64,000 nt of DNA from the NCBI RefSeq assembly GCF_028609805.1, contig NZ_CP063189.1, positions 248,001 to 312,000 of the forward strand. Direction: 5' to 3'. Both the position numbers and the translations under genes were made by a program. The stretch is from Corynebacterium massiliense DSM 45435 (lineage in GTDB: Bacteria > Actinomycetota > Actinomycetes > Mycobacteriales > Mycobacteriaceae). The notes under the pieces were generated by a model that ran no database searches, was not told the DNA's origin, and was given only the letters and a program-made list of their open reading frames with translations. This document shows, one piece after another, positions 25,160 to 34,530 of this stretch (position 1 is its first letter; the number at the start of each line of letters is the position of its first letter).

Positions 25160-26149
25160 GTGTCTTCTTTCGAAATTTCTCGCCGCCCGCGGCGCCTGCG
25201 CCAAACTCCCGCCCTGCGCGAGATGGTCGCAGAAACGCGCCTGCACAGCTCCGATCTGATCTGGCCACTGTTCGTCCGTGAGGGCATCGACGCCCCGCAG
25301 GAGATCACCTCCATGCCCGGCCAGTTTCAGCACACCATCGACTCGCTGAAGCGCACCGTGGAAGACGCCCTGAACGCCGGGGTGAAGTCCGTGGATCTCT
25401 TCGGCGTCCCCCGCGCGGAAGACAAGGACGCGACCGGTTCGGTGGCGGTGCGCCCCGACGGCATCCTCAACCGCGGCATCAACGCCCTGCGGGAGGAGTT
25501 CGGCGACGACCTCATCGTCATGGCCGATACCTGCTTAGACGAGTTCACCGACCACGGCCACTGCGGCGTGTTGGATGACAAGGGACGGGTTAAAAACGAC
25601 GAGACCGTCGCCATCTACCAGGAGATGGCCGTCGCCCAGGCCGAGGCCGGCGCCCACATGGTCAGCCCGTCGGGCATGATGGACGGCCAGGTGGCCGCCA
25701 TCCGTTCCGCGCTCGATGCGGCCGGGCACCAGGACGTAGCGATCATGGCGTATTCCGCAAAGTACGCTTCCGCCTACTTCGGCCCCTTCCGCGAAGCCGT
25801 CGCGTCTTCGCTCGACGGCGATCGCCGCACCTACCAGCAGGATCCGCGTAACGTGCGCGAGTCGCTCCTCGAGGTCGATCTGGACATCGAGGAAGGCGCC
25901 GACATCGTGATGGTCAAGCCGGGCCAGCCGTACTTGGACGTCTTGTCGCTGGCCGCAGAGCGCTCCACCGTGCCCGTCGCCGTCTACCAGGTCTCCGGCG
26001 AGTACGCGATGGTCAAGGCCGCCGCCGAGCGCGGCTGGATCGACGAGCAGGCAATCATCATGGAGTCGCTGAGCAGCTTCAAGCGCGCCGGCGCCGATCA
26101 GATTCTGACCTACTTCGCCGTCGACGCGGCCCGCGCGCTGAACTCCTAA
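25160..26149 (+). CDS. hemB: delta-aminolevulinic acid dehydratase (porphobilinogen synthase)
   Basis: HemB condenses two 5-aminolevulinates into porphobilinogen. The 329-residue protein contains the metal-site region DTCLDEFTDHGHCG (about 119-132) and both Schiff-base lysine regions, IMAYSAKYASAYFGPFR and IVMVKPGQPYLD. The start is GTG 25160, with TAAGAT at 25147-25152 exactly 7 nt upstream, so the message is probably leaderless and hemB has its own promoter despite lying in the haem block. Confidence 0.96.
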   Translation: MSSFEISRRPRRLRQTPALREMVAETRLHSSDLIWPLFVREGIDAPQEITSMPGQFQHTIDSLKRTVEDALNAGVKSVDLFGVPRAEDKDATGSVAVRPDGILNRGINALREEFGDDLIVMADTCLDEFTDHGHCGVLDDKGRVKNDETVAIYQEMAVAQAEAGAHMVSPSGMMDGQVAAIRSALDAAGHQDVAIMAYSAKYASAYFGPFREAVASSLDGDRRTYQQDPRNVRESLLEVDLDIEEGADIVMVKPGQPYLDVLSLAAERSTVPVAVYQVSGEYAMVKAAAERGWIDEQAIIMESLSSFKRAGADQILTYFAVDAARALNS

Positions 26150-26212
26150 GCGCCGGCGCGGCGCCTCAGCTCGCGCAGTCCGTTTCCCATCCACTACAGA
26201 CACCACGAAAAG

Positions 26213-26929
26213 ATGCCTATGACCACGCCCCCGACTCCCCATCAGAACCCGAGCCCGGACGCCGGCCCCGCGAAAAAGCACCCGGAATCGGTGTACTACA
26301 TGCTCCGGATGTGGCTTTTGGCCGTCGTGCTGGAGGCGATCCACCAGCTATTGACGGTCGCCATCGGGTTCACCAACGTCGACGGGCTGGTGTCCATGGT
26401 GCACAAGCAGCTGGAAGAGGCCGACCAGCCGCTGTCGGAACCGCTGGCGCGCGTGGCGGCCTACGGGTCCATCGTTGTCGGCGGGCTTATTGCACTCGCC
26501 ATCGTCGGCGTCTTGCTGTGGATGCTGCACATCCTGCGTAAGGGGACGAAACGGGCCGGCGTCGCGCGGCGCATCTGGTTCGCCTTTTCCATCTACTTCA
26601 CCCTCCGCCTGCTGCTGACCTTTTTGGCCACCCCGGCTGGCTCCAAGGCCCCGGACTGGCTCATCATGCTGGACGGCATGCTGGTCATCCTCACCGGCGT
26701 CGCCGCCATCCTGGGGCTTATCTTTAGCCTCCGCCGCGACACCTTGGACTACACCGGCGAGCTGGAGCAGCTCAAACAGCTGGAGCGCGAGCAGCGCGCA
26801 GCGTGGGAGGAAAAGCGGCGCGAAAAGCAGGACAAGGACAAGGACAAGGAAAAGGAAAAGCAGAAGAAGCAGGACGACCAAGACCGCGGCACGCGCGGTA
26901 GCGACTGGAAGTCGGGGTGGGGCCGATGA
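26213..26929 (+). CDS. membrane protein between hemB and hemE, function unknown
   Basis: The 238-residue protein has four hydrophobic segments (about residues 28-48, 82-105, 122-140 and 145-168). It ends in a highly charged Lys/Glu/Asp/Gln tail (about 180-225). It matches the position of Rv0513-type transmembrane proteins. ATG 26213 or ATG 26219 can serve as start. Its stop overlaps the next start by 4 nt (ATGA), so the two membrane proteins are cotranslated. No known motif is visible. Confidence 0.75.
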   Translation: MPMTTPPTPHQNPSPDAGPAKKHPESVYYMLRMWLLAVVLEAIHQLLTVAIGFTNVDGLVSMVHKQLEEADQPLSEPLARVAAYGSIVVGGLIALAIVGVLLWMLHILRKGTKRAGVARRIWFAFSIYFTLRLLLTFLATPAGSKAPDWLIMLDGMLVILTGVAAILGLIFSLRRDTLDYTGELEQLKQLEREQRAAWEEKRREKQDKDKDKEKEKQKKQDDQDRGTRGSDWKSGWGR

Positions 26930-27456
26930 GCGATTATCCGCACACCGGGCCCGCCCAGGATGCCGCGCAGGAAGACGTCGCACGACCGGGTACCGCGGCG
27001 GCTGGCTCCCGGACACGGCCGCCCGCCCCGCTGGCGTGGGCGTATTGGATCCTTATCGCCGTGGCCGTCGTGTTGCTCACCTCTGGCTTCGTCGGGCTGT
27101 TCGGCACGGGCGGGGCAGACACCGGGTCGGTGGATCCGGACCTTTCCGCGGATGCCGCGGCGTACCTGGAGCGCAACCGGCGCTTCGTGGCCGTGGCTAA
27201 TACGGTGTGTGCGGAGGCGCTGGGCTGTCTGGTCCCGCAGATGGCGAACGGCAGCCAGTGGGGCCGCCGCATCGTCGCCGGGGTTATGGGACTGGCCTGT
27301 CTGGTGAACATCGGCGCCATCGCCTTAGGCGTTGGCGGCATGGCCCTGCTGGTGATCCCGGTGCTGATGGCCGTTGCCGCGCTGCTGATGTTCCGCCCCG
27401 CCGCGAACTCCTTTGTCCAGGAGAAAACCTGGGAGAAGCGCCGGATCATCGACTAG
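26926..27456 (+). CDS. small membrane protein before hemE, function unknown
   Basis: The 176-residue protein has a Pro/Ala-rich N-terminus followed by a hydrophobic segment at about 40-62. Two more hydrophobic segments lie at about 104-130 and 132-155. ATG 26926 overlaps the previous stop. Nothing in the sequence suggests an enzyme. The pair of membrane genes within the haem block may be an assembly or transport factor, but that is only a guess from position. Confidence 0.7.
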   Translation: MSDYPHTGPAQDAAQEDVARPGTAAAGSRTRPPAPLAWAYWILIAVAVVLLTSGFVGLFGTGGADTGSVDPDLSADAAAYLERNRRFVAVANTVCAEALGCLVPQMANGSQWGRRIVAGVMGLACLVNIGAIALGVGGMALLVIPVLMAVAALLMFRPAANSFVQEKTWEKRRIID

Positions 27457-27483
27457 GCTTACCCCTCGTCCATAATGGAGGGT

Positions 27484-28542
27484 ATGTCTCGACGCCACCT
27501 TCCGAACGCGCCAATTCTCGCCGCCGCGCGTGGTGAAACCCCGTCCCGCCCGCCCGTCTGGTTCATGCGGCAGGCGGGACGTTCGCTGCCCGAGTACCGC
27601 GCTGTGCGTGAGGGCATTTCCATGCTGGACTCCTGCTTCCGGCCCGATCTCTTGGCAGAGATCACCCTGCAGCCGGTCCGCCGCCACGACGTGGACGCGG
27701 CCATCTTGTTCTCGGACATCGTGGTCCCGCTCAAAGCCGCCGGCGTGGGGGTAGAGATTGTCCCCGGCCGCGGGCCCGTCATGGAGCATCCGGTGCGTAC
27801 CGCCGAGGACGTGCGGAACCTGCCGGTGCTTGACGGTGACACCCCCGCCGTCACCGAGGGCATCGGCCGCATCCTCGAAGAGCTCACCGACACGCAAGCG
27901 CTTATCGGTTTCGTGGGCGCCCCGTTCACCCTGGCCAGTTACCTCATCGAGGGCGGGCCGTCGAAGAACCACGAGCGCACCAAGGCGCTCATGCATTCCG
28001 ACCCGCAGCTGTGGCACCAGCTGATGCAGCGGTTGGTTCCCACCATCACGCGCTTTCTGCAGATCCAGGTCGATGCCGGCATCGACGCGATGCAGCTTTT
28101 CGATTCCTGGGCCGGCTACCTCAACGAAGCCGACTACCGCGAGTTCGTCCTGCCGTACTCCAAGGAGATTCTCGCCGCGGTCGACGGCGTGATCCCACGC
28201 ATCCACTTCGGAGTAGGTACCGGCGAGCTGCTCGGGGCAATGGCCGAGGCCGGCCCGGAGGTCGTCGGCGTGGACTACCGCATGACCATGGACACCGCGG
28301 CCGCCCGCATCCACGCGGCCGCCGGGCCGCACGCGCTGCAGGGCAATCTCGACCCGGCACTTTTGTTCGCTGGCGAGGACGCCGTGCGCCGCCGCGTGCG
28401 CGCGATCCGCGACGAAGTTGCCGCCGCCCAGGCGGCTGGGCATGCGACCGGGCACATCTGGAACCTGGGGCACGGGGTGCTGCCCACCACCCAGGCCGAG
28501 GACGTCACCCGCGCCGTACACATCATTCACGAGGAGGGCTAA
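27484..28542 (+). CDS. hemE: uroporphyrinogen decarboxylase
   Basis: HemE decarboxylates uroporphyrinogen III to coproporphyrinogen III. The 352-residue protein has the RPPVWFMRQAGRSLPEYR signature, the IVVPLKAAGVGVEIVPGRGP segment, FVGAPFTLASYLIEGG and a conserved C-terminus, GHIWNLGHGVLP. An in-frame ATG at 27475 lies inside the likely -10 box CATAAT (27471-27476). ATG 27484, 7 nt downstream of that box, is therefore the more probable start of a leaderless mRNA. The stop abuts the next gene's start. Confidence 0.95.
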   Translation: MSRRHLPNAPILAAARGETPSRPPVWFMRQAGRSLPEYRAVREGISMLDSCFRPDLLAEITLQPVRRHDVDAAILFSDIVVPLKAAGVGVEIVPGRGPVMEHPVRTAEDVRNLPVLDGDTPAVTEGIGRILEELTDTQALIGFVGAPFTLASYLIEGGPSKNHERTKALMHSDPQLWHQLMQRLVPTITRFLQIQVDAGIDAMQLFDSWAGYLNEADYREFVLPYSKEILAAVDGVIPRIHFGVGTGELLGAMAEAGPEVVGVDYRMTMDTAAARIHAAAGPHALQGNLDPALLFAGEDAVRRRVRAIRDEVAAAQAAGHATGHIWNLGHGVLPTTQAEDVTRAVHIIHEEG

Positions 28543-29994
28543 ATGCGTATTGCCATCATCGGTGCCGGCATTGCCGGTCTCACCGCTGCCTACGAGATCC
28601 ATAAGGTCGCGCCGGACGCGCACGTCGACGTCTTCGAGGCCGAGGCGCGCGTCGGCGGCAAAACGCGCACGGTGCCGTTCGACAGCGGCCCGATGGACGT
28701 AGGTGCAGAGGCGTTTCTCGCCCGCAACAACGACATCGTGGATTTCTTCACCGAGCTCGGCCTGGCCGATCAGATGGTCGGGCCGTCGGGGCTGCGCTCC
28801 CGCGTGTATGCACAGGATTCGCTGCAACCGATCCCGCAGGGCGGCGTCATGGGCATCCCGTCGTCTGCTGAGCCGGTCAAGCACCTGGTATCCGCCGAGA
28901 CCGCCGCGCGTATCGATGCCGAGTCCACCGCCGAACCCATCGACTGGCAGGTGGGTCAGGACTACTCCGTGGGACGCATGGTCCGCGAGCGCTACGGCGA
29001 CGAGGTCGCGGACCGGGTCGTCTCCGCGCTGCTTGGTGGGGTGTACTCTTGCAGCGCCGACGACCTGGGCATTCGCGCCACCGTCCCGCAGTTGGCGGAA
29101 GCGCTCGACGCGCTCGCTGAGTCCGGCGAACCCGTCACCCTGTCTGCCGCTGTGAAATCCATCGAAGCGGAGCGCGCGGAGCGAGCGCGAGAACGCTCCG
29201 CGGACAACGACGGCGGCGTCGGTCAGCCGGCGGGCCCGCCGTTCCGCGCCTTCCGCGGCGGCTACGCGGACGTCTACGACACGCTCGCGGAAAAGTGCGG
29301 CGCGAACATCCAGATCGATACGTTCATCTCCGGCGTCGAGCCGCACAAGAAGGGCGGGTACACCGTCAAGGGCGGCGGGGAGGCGGCCCAGGAGCCCTAC
29401 GACCGCGTCCTCGTCGCCACCCCGGCCCCGACCGCTTCCCGGCTGCTGAAGAAGGTCGCGCCGGATGCTGCCGAGGCCATGCGCCCGATCAAGCTGGCCA
29501 GCTCCGCAGTGGTCGGGCTGAAGATCGACTCGGATACCGACAGCGCCGGCAACCACCTGCCGGAAAACTCCGGTCTGCTCGTCGCGCTCGATCAGGGCGG
29601 TGTTCACGCCAAGGCGTTCACGTTCTCCTCACGGAAGTGGCCGCATCTGGCTGAGCGTCTCGACGGCGGTGTCATCGTCCGCGCCAGCTTCGGCCGCTTC
29701 GGCGACGACGCCATCGTCCGCGCCGACGAGGACGATCTCGTCGATTACGCCCTCGACGATCTGAAGACCATCACCGGGTTCGATGCCCGCGACGCCGGCG
29801 TCAGCGAGATCTTTACTCAGCGCTGGTTCGGCGGCATCCCGCGCTTCGACGAGCGTCACCTCGGCTACGTGAAGGCTGCCCGCGCCGCGCTTGCCGATGT
29901 CCCCGGCATCGACGTCACCGGCGCCTGGGCCGGGGGAGTGGGCATCCCGAACGTGGTCGCGGATGCCCGCGCCGCCGCCCGCCGCATTCTTTAG
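28543..29994 (+). CDS. hemY: HemY-type coproporphyrinogen/protoporphyrinogen oxidase
   Basis: The 483-residue FAD enzyme has an N-terminal dinucleotide-binding motif IIGAGIAGLTAAYE and VFEAEARVGGKTRT, and a C-terminal GAWAGGVGIPNVVADA. In actinobacteria HemY-type enzymes usually oxidise coproporphyrinogen III (CgoX) in the coproporphyrin-dependent haem pathway. This fits the HemE upstream, but the actual substrate is inferred. A charged, Arg/Glu-rich insertion (about residues 207-225) interrupts the fold. It begins at the hemE stop and overlaps the end of the convergent dehydrogenase gene by 4 nt. Confidence 0.92.
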   Translation: MRIAIIGAGIAGLTAAYEIHKVAPDAHVDVFEAEARVGGKTRTVPFDSGPMDVGAEAFLARNNDIVDFFTELGLADQMVGPSGLRSRVYAQDSLQPIPQGGVMGIPSSAEPVKHLVSAETAARIDAESTAEPIDWQVGQDYSVGRMVRERYGDEVADRVVSALLGGVYSCSADDLGIRATVPQLAEALDALAESGEPVTLSAAVKSIEAERAERARERSADNDGGVGQPAGPPFRAFRGGYADVYDTLAEKCGANIQIDTFISGVEPHKKGGYTVKGGGEAAQEPYDRVLVATPAPTASRLLKKVAPDAAEAMRPIKLASSAVVGLKIDSDTDSAGNHLPENSGLLVALDQGGVHAKAFTFSSRKWPHLAERLDGGVIVRASFGRFGDDAIVRADEDDLVDYALDDLKTITGFDARDAGVSEIFTQRWFGGIPRFDERHLGYVKAARAALADVPGIDVTGAWAGGVGIPNVVADARAAARRIL

Positions 29995-30830
29995 GCCGGG
30001 CTGCGGTAGACGAAAATAGAGGAGAAGTCCTCGTCGCCGTGGCCCATGGACTGCTGCTCCTCAAAGGACTCGATGGCGGCGTGGACGGCCGGCAGATCGA
30101 CGTTGGAGCTTTCCTCCATGAGCTTCGCGTCCTTGCACAGCGCGTCGACGGTGAAATCGCCCGGGTCGGTGTCGCGCTCGCGGGTGATGAAGTCCTGCTT
30201 CATGTCCTTCATGAACTTCAGGCCCGAGATGTCCAGCATGGTGAGGATGGACTCGGTGTCCACGTTCTGTGATTCGCCGAGGTAGAGCGCTTCCCGTACG
30301 CCCTGGGCCATGGTGGCCAGCGCCAGGTTGGCGAGCAGCTTGCCGGTGGCGGCGGCCGCGGCGGAGTCGACGCCGATGAGCTTCTTCTCGCCGGCCCACG
30401 GCTCGACCAGATCCATGATTTTCTCCCGCAGGTCATCGTCAGGCGTGCCCACGTAGACGCCGAGGGTGCCTTCGCGCGCCGGACCCAGTGTGCCCACGAC
30501 CGGGGTGTGCACGTAGGTGTCTACGGCGTCGGCGAATTCGCGGGCATCGTCCGGGGAAATAGTGGTCGCGTCACACCACGGGGTGCCCTCCGGGATGAGG
30601 TTCGGCTCGATGACCACCTCGCGGACCGTGTCCGGGCCGAAGAGGGAAGTGAATACAACCTCCGCGCCGTCCACCGCGGCGGCGGGGGAGTCGGCGAGGT
30701 GCGCGCCGGCATCGACAAGCGGCTGCGCCTTGTCGGCGGTGCGGTTCCATACGGTGACGTCGTGGTCTGTGAGAAGGTGGCGGGCAAGCTCGGTGCCCAT
30801 GCGTCCGGTTCCTAAGAATGCGATCTTCAT
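29991..30830 (-). CDS. NAD(P)-dependent beta-hydroxyacid dehydrogenase-like protein
   Basis: The 279-residue protein has an N-terminal Rossmann motif [19 protein letters not shown] and the all-helical C-terminal domain of the 3-hydroxyisobutyrate/6-phosphogluconate dehydrogenase superfamily. The catalytic-lysine region corresponds to [16 protein letters not shown]. The substrate cannot be inferred. CACACT lies 8 nt before ATG 30830 on the minus strand, so it may be leaderless. It is convergent with hemY and divergent from hemL, whose promoter shares the 41-bp gap. Confidence 0.85.
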   Translation of the reverse strand: MKIAFLGTGRMGTELARHLLTDHDVTVWNRTADKAQPLVDAGAHLADSPAAAVDGAEVVFTSLFGPDTVREVVIEPNLIPEGTPWCDATTISPDDAREFADAVDTYVHTPVVGTLGPAREGTLGVYVGTPDDDLREKIMDLVEPWAGEKKLIGVDSAAAAATGKLLANLALATMAQGVREALYLGESQNVDTESILTMLDISGLKFMKDMKQDFITRERDTDPGDFTVDALCKDAKLMEESSNVDLPAVHAAIESFEEQQSMGHGDEDFSSIFVYRSPA

Positions 30831-30871
30831 GGCTTCCTAGTGTGCCAAATGCGGTTACTACAATGGCGCCC

Positions 30872-32182
30872 ATGTCTTTAACTTCTGCGTCTACTGCCCA
30901 GTCCGCCGAGTGGTTTAACCGTTCCGCCCAGTACATTGCCGGCGGGGTGAACTCCCCGGTCCGCGCGTTCGGTTCCGTGGGCGGCCAGGCCCGCGTCATC
31001 GATCACGGCAAGGGCTCCCGCCTGTGGGACGTCGACGGCAACGAGTACGTGGATCTGGTCAGCTCCTTCGGGCCGATGATCCACGGCAACGCGCACCCGC
31101 AGATGGTCGAGGCGGTGCAGAAGGCCGTGGCCGATGGCTTGAGCTTCGGCACCCCGACGGTGGGGGAGGAGAAGCTGGCGGAGGCCATCGTCAAGCGCAC
31201 CGCGGTGGACAAGGTGCGCCTGGTCAACTCCGGCACGGAGGCGACCATGTCGGCGGTGCGCCTCGCGCGCGGCTACACCGGCCGCGCCAAGGTCCTGAAG
31301 TTCGAGGGCTGCTACCACGGACACGTGGACGCGCTGCTCGCCTCGGCCGGCTCCGGCGTGGCCACGTTCGGGCTGCCGGATTCCCCGGGGGTTACGGGCG
31401 CGACCGCCAAGGACACCATCGTGGTGCCGTACAACGATCTCGACGCGGTGCGTCGCGCGTTCGCGGAGAACAAGGGCGAGATTGCCTGCATCATCGCCGA
31501 ATCCGCGGCCGGCAACATGGGTACCGTCGCCCCAGCTGAGGGCTTCAACCAGGCGCTCAAGGACATCGCACACGAGGACGGCGCCCTGTTGGTCCTCGAT
31601 GAGGTCATGACCGGCTTCCGCACCTCCTACCAGGGCTGGTACGGCGTCGACGGCGTCGCCGGTGACCTGGTGACCTTTGGCAAGGTCATCTCCGGCGGTC
31701 TGCCCGCCGCGGCGTTCGGCGGCCGCGCGGACGTCATGGACCACCTCGCGCCGGCAGGCCCCGTCTACCAAGCCGGCACCCTGTCCGGTAACCCGGTGGC
31801 CATGGCCTCCGGTCTGGCATCGCTCACGCTTGCCGATGAATCCATGTACCCCCGCCTGGCCACCCATGCGGACCGTCTGGAAGACCTCATCGACTCCGCG
31901 CTGGATAACGCCGGCGTTGCCCACCACATCCAGCGCGCCTCGTCGATGCTGTCCATCCGTTTCGCCGAAGGCGAAGGCCGCAACTTCGCGGACATGCAGG
32001 CCGCGGACACCTTCCGCTTCACGCCGTTCTTCCACGCGCTTTTGGATCACGGCGTCATGGTGCCACCGAGCGCCTTCGAGACGTGGTTCGTCTCCGATGC
32101 GCTCACCGACGACGACTTCGAGGTCATCGAAAAGGCGCTGCAACCGGCCGCGGAGGCCGCCGCCCAGGCGCAGGAGAACTAG
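30872..32182 (+). CDS. hemL: glutamate-1-semialdehyde 2,1-aminomutase
   Basis: HemL converts glutamate-1-semialdehyde to 5-aminolevulinate with PLP. The 436-residue protein has [20 protein letters not shown] and the PLP-lysine region [25 protein letters not shown] at 30859-30864 is a good -10 box, 7 nt before ATG 30872 and overlapping the alternative ATG at 30863. This makes ATG 30872 the likely leaderless start. It completes the visible set hemA, C, D, B, E, Y and L. Its stop overlaps the end of the convergent metal transporter operon by 4 nt. Confidence 0.95.
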   Translation: MSLTSASTAQSAEWFNRSAQYIAGGVNSPVRAFGSVGGQARVIDHGKGSRLWDVDGNEYVDLVSSFGPMIHGNAHPQMVEAVQKAVADGLSFGTPTVGEEKLAEAIVKRTAVDKVRLVNSGTEATMSAVRLARGYTGRAKVLKFEGCYHGHVDALLASAGSGVATFGLPDSPGVTGATAKDTIVVPYNDLDAVRRAFAENKGEIACIIAESAAGNMGTVAPAEGFNQALKDIAHEDGALLVLDEVMTGFRTSYQGWYGVDGVAGDLVTFGKVISGGLPAAAFGGRADVMDHLAPAGPVYQAGTLSGNPVAMASGLASLTLADESMYPRLATHADRLEDLIDSALDNAGVAHHIQRASSMLSIRFAEGEGRNFADMQAADTFRFTPFFHALLDHGVMVPPSAFETWFVSDALTDDDFEVIEKALQPAAEAAAQAQEN

Positions 32183-32985
32183 CGCTGGGTGGCGCCTGCT
32201 GTGCGCCGCGTGACGGTTCTTAGGGCCAGGACCGCAAGGAAAACGCCGGCATTGGCCACGGTCATGGCCGGCGACGTCGCGGCGTTGAGGTGGTAGGCGA
32301 TCCAAAATCCAGCGGCGGCCGTGATGATGGCGACGGCGACTGCGGCCGCCAGCATCGCGGGCACGCGGTGGGTGAAAAGCCGCGCGGTGATGGCGGGGAA
32401 GACCATGAGCGCGATGACGAGCATTGCGCCGGCCGCGTGAAAGGCGGCGGTACAGGTGAGGGTGACCAGCGCCAGATAGACGGTGGCCAGCCCGCGCCCG
32501 GAAAACGCCCGCGCGGTCAGCCGCGGGAGCGCGATGAGCGTCACTGCGGCGTTGATTATGGCGACCGTCCCCATCACGAGGACGAATGGCGGGCGGGTCA
32601 TCGCCGCGAGGTTGAGATCGCCCACCAGCACGGCGTGCACGTCGAGGTGGACGTGGCTAAACCGCGTGGAGATGAGGATGACGCCGGCGGCAAACAGCGC
32701 GGGGTAGATAAGACCGAGGGCGGCGTCGCCCGCCAGCCAGCCGGAGCGGGTGAGCCACTCGCTGCCGAGGGCCACGAGTAGCCCGCCCACAACGGTGGTG
32801 ACCAAAAGCCAGGGCGAGGTGAGGCTCGCGGTGAAGAGGAACCCGAGCGCGATGCCCGGCAGCACGGCGTGACTGATGCCGTCGATGAGCATCGACTGGC
32901 GCGAGAGCACCACGAAGACGCCGGGAATGGCACACGCGACCGCGGTCACCACGGCCAAAAGGAACGCGGAGGCAGCAAGACTCAT
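32179..32985 (-). CDS. mntD: metal ABC transporter permease (MntD-like)
   Basis: The 268-residue polytopic protein belongs to the ABC-3 family of zinc/manganese/iron permeases, with about eight hydrophobic segments and the conserved [13 protein letters not shown] region near the N-terminus. It overlaps the upstream permease gene by 4 nt. With mntA, mntB and mntC it would form a heteromeric importer. The gene letters follow the C. diphtheriae mntABCD convention as I recall it. The ion is inferred from the adjacent MntR-type regulator. Confidence 0.82.
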   Translation of the reverse strand: MSLAASAFLLAVVTAVACAIPGVFVVLSRQSMLIDGISHAVLPGIALGFLFTASLTSPWLLVTTVVGGLLVALGSEWLTRSGWLAGDAALGLIYPALFAAGVILISTRFSHVHLDVHAVLVGDLNLAAMTRPPFVLVMGTVAIINAAVTLIALPRLTARAFSGRGLATVYLALVTLTCTAAFHAAGAMLVIALMVFPAITARLFTHRVPAMLAAAVAVAIITAAAGFWIAYHLNAATSPAMTVANAGVFLAVLALRTVTRRTAGATQR

Positions 32986-33821
32986 GAGCGGACCTTCCGG
33001 TTAATCAGCGAGGCCGCCACGATGGCAGCTTGGACGAGGACAATCGCCGGGCCGGTGGGGATGGCCCAGTTCACCGAGGCATAGGTGCCCACCGCGGCGC
33101 TCAGCGCCCCGAGGGCCGCCGACAGGGCGATAAACCCGGGCAGGCGGCGCACCCATTGCCGCGCCGCGGCCGCCGGGGCGACCACGACGGCGACCATGAG
33201 TACGACGCCGACGACCTTGATGCCGATGACGGCCACCACCGTGAGCACAAGAAAGACGAGCGGCTCGAAGCGCCGGTAGGCGGGGTCAAAGACGGCGAGC
33301 GCCAAGGGGAAGTGGACCGCGCCCAGCGCCAGGGCGGCGAGGGCGCCGACGACGGCGGCAGAGATGACATCGGCACGCGTGAGCGTCGACGCGTTGCCCA
33401 GCAGGTAGTCCTGAATGCCGGCCTTGCCCGGCAGGGGGTGGCGGGCCACGTACTGCATGAGCAGCATGCCGAGCGAGAAGAACGTCGATAGCACGGCAGC
33501 CATGACCGCATCGGTCTTCAGCGGCGAGTGTTTGGGCAGGTAATTGATCGCCGCGACGGCCAGGCACCCCAAGGCGACCGCGCCGCAGGTCAGCGCGACG
33601 ACGTTGCGCCCGTTAAAACCCAGCGATGCAGCGACGATGAAGACCGCGATGAGCCCGGGGAAGGAGGCGTGCGAGACCGCGTCGACCATGAGTGACTGCC
33701 GTCGCAGGTAGACCAACGGGCCAACCGCGCCCGCGCACCCGGCCACCGCGACGGTCCCGGCGAGCGCCTGGGCGTAGGTGTAGTTCGTGACGAGCTCGGC
33801 CGGGCTAATCATCGCGGCCAC
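32982..33821 (-). CDS. mntC: metal ABC transporter permease (MntC-like)
   Basis: The 279-residue ABC-3 family permease has multiple membrane segments and the conserved VDAVSHASFPGLIAVF motif (about residues 37-52). It overlaps the ATPase gene upstream by 17 nt and the second permease downstream by 4 nt. This compact arrangement shows that the four genes are one operon read on the minus strand. Zinc cannot be excluded as the substrate from the permease alone. Confidence 0.83.
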   Translation of the reverse strand: MAAMISPAELVTNYTYAQALAGTVAVAGCAGAVGPLVYLRRQSLMVDAVSHASFPGLIAVFIVAASLGFNGRNVVALTCGAVALGCLAVAAINYLPKHSPLKTDAVMAAVLSTFFSLGMLLMQYVARHPLPGKAGIQDYLLGNASTLTRADVISAAVVGALAALALGAVHFPLALAVFDPAYRRFEPLVFLVLTVVAVIGIKVVGVVLMVAVVVAPAAAARQWVRRLPGFIALSAALGALSAAVGTYASVNWAIPTGPAIVLVQAAIVAASLINRKVRS

Positions 33822-34530
33822 CTCGCGGGTGGTGGGCCAGCTGTTTTTCGGAGGGAGGAAGGGAAAACAGCGTGGCGATGTTCGCGTCCGTCAGCGTCTC
33901 CTGCGTTGGCCCGCTGGCCATGATCGTGCCGCCGGCGAGCAGCACCACGTCCGAGCAGTACGCGGCGACTTCCGCCAGGTCGTGGTGCACCAGCACGATG
34001 GTGCACCCGGCGGCGTTGAGCTCGTGGAGGACGTCGACGATGGTGGCCTGGCTGGCGGCATCGACACCGGCGAAGGGCTCGTCCAGGATGATGACGTCTG
34101 GGTCGCCGGCCAGCGTGCGCGCGAGCAGGGTGCGCTGGCGCTGTCCACCGGACAGGGCGGAGATGGGACGGTTGGCCAGATCGGCGAGCCCGACCCGCTC
34201 CAGGGCGCGCCGGGCCGCGGCCTTGTCCCGCTTGCCGGGCCAGCGCCACCAGGGAAGGTGGGCGATGCGGCCGAAGAGGGCGACATCGAAAAGCGTGGCG
34301 GGAAAATCCCAGTCAATGTCGGCCTGCTGGGGCATGTACCCCAAACGCCCGTCCACCTCGATATCGCCAGTGCTGGGGATGCGGCCGACGATGGCTTTAA
34401 CCAGGGTCGATTTTCCGGAACCGTTGGCGCCGATGAGCCCGGTAAAGCTGCCCGGGCGGATGTCGAGGGAGACACCCTCCAGCACTGTTCGCTTGCCGTA
34501 GCCGGCGCTTACGTTGCGGGTGCGGATCAT
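33805..34530 (-). CDS. mntB: metal ABC transporter ATP-binding protein (MntB-like)
   Basis: The 241-residue ATPase has the Walker A motif [14 protein letters not shown], a Q-loop in MPQQADIDW, the ABC signature LSGGQRQRTLLARTLA, Walker B VIILDEPFAGVDA and the H-loop VHHDLA. These are the canonical motifs of a functional importer ATPase. ATG 34530 overlaps the stop of the substrate-binding gene by 4 nt, and the 3' end overlaps the first permease gene. Confidence 0.9.
   Translation of the reverse strand: MIRTRNVSAGYGKRTVLEGVSLDIRPGSFTGLIGANGSGKSTLVKAIVGRIPSTGDIEVDGRLGYMPQQADIDWDFPATLFDVALFGRIAHLPWWRWPGKRDKAAARRALERVGLADLANRPISALSGGQRQRTLLARTLAGDPDVIILDEPFAGVDAASQATIVDVLHELNAAGCTIVLVHHDLAEVAAYCSDVVLLAGGTIMASGPTQETLTDANIATLFSLPPSEKQLAHHPRGGRDD

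Noticed and set aside
23504..25333. 609-codon minus-strand open frame opposite hemD
   Set aside because: It overlaps a clear HemD fusion and the hemB start, and it has no recognisable motif.
27325..29607. 760-codon open frame on the minus strand opposite hemE and hemY
   Set aside because: It is a shadow of two well-supported enzymes. The translated sequence is Arg/Gly/Asp/Val-rich with no domain, typical of GC-rich antisense frames.
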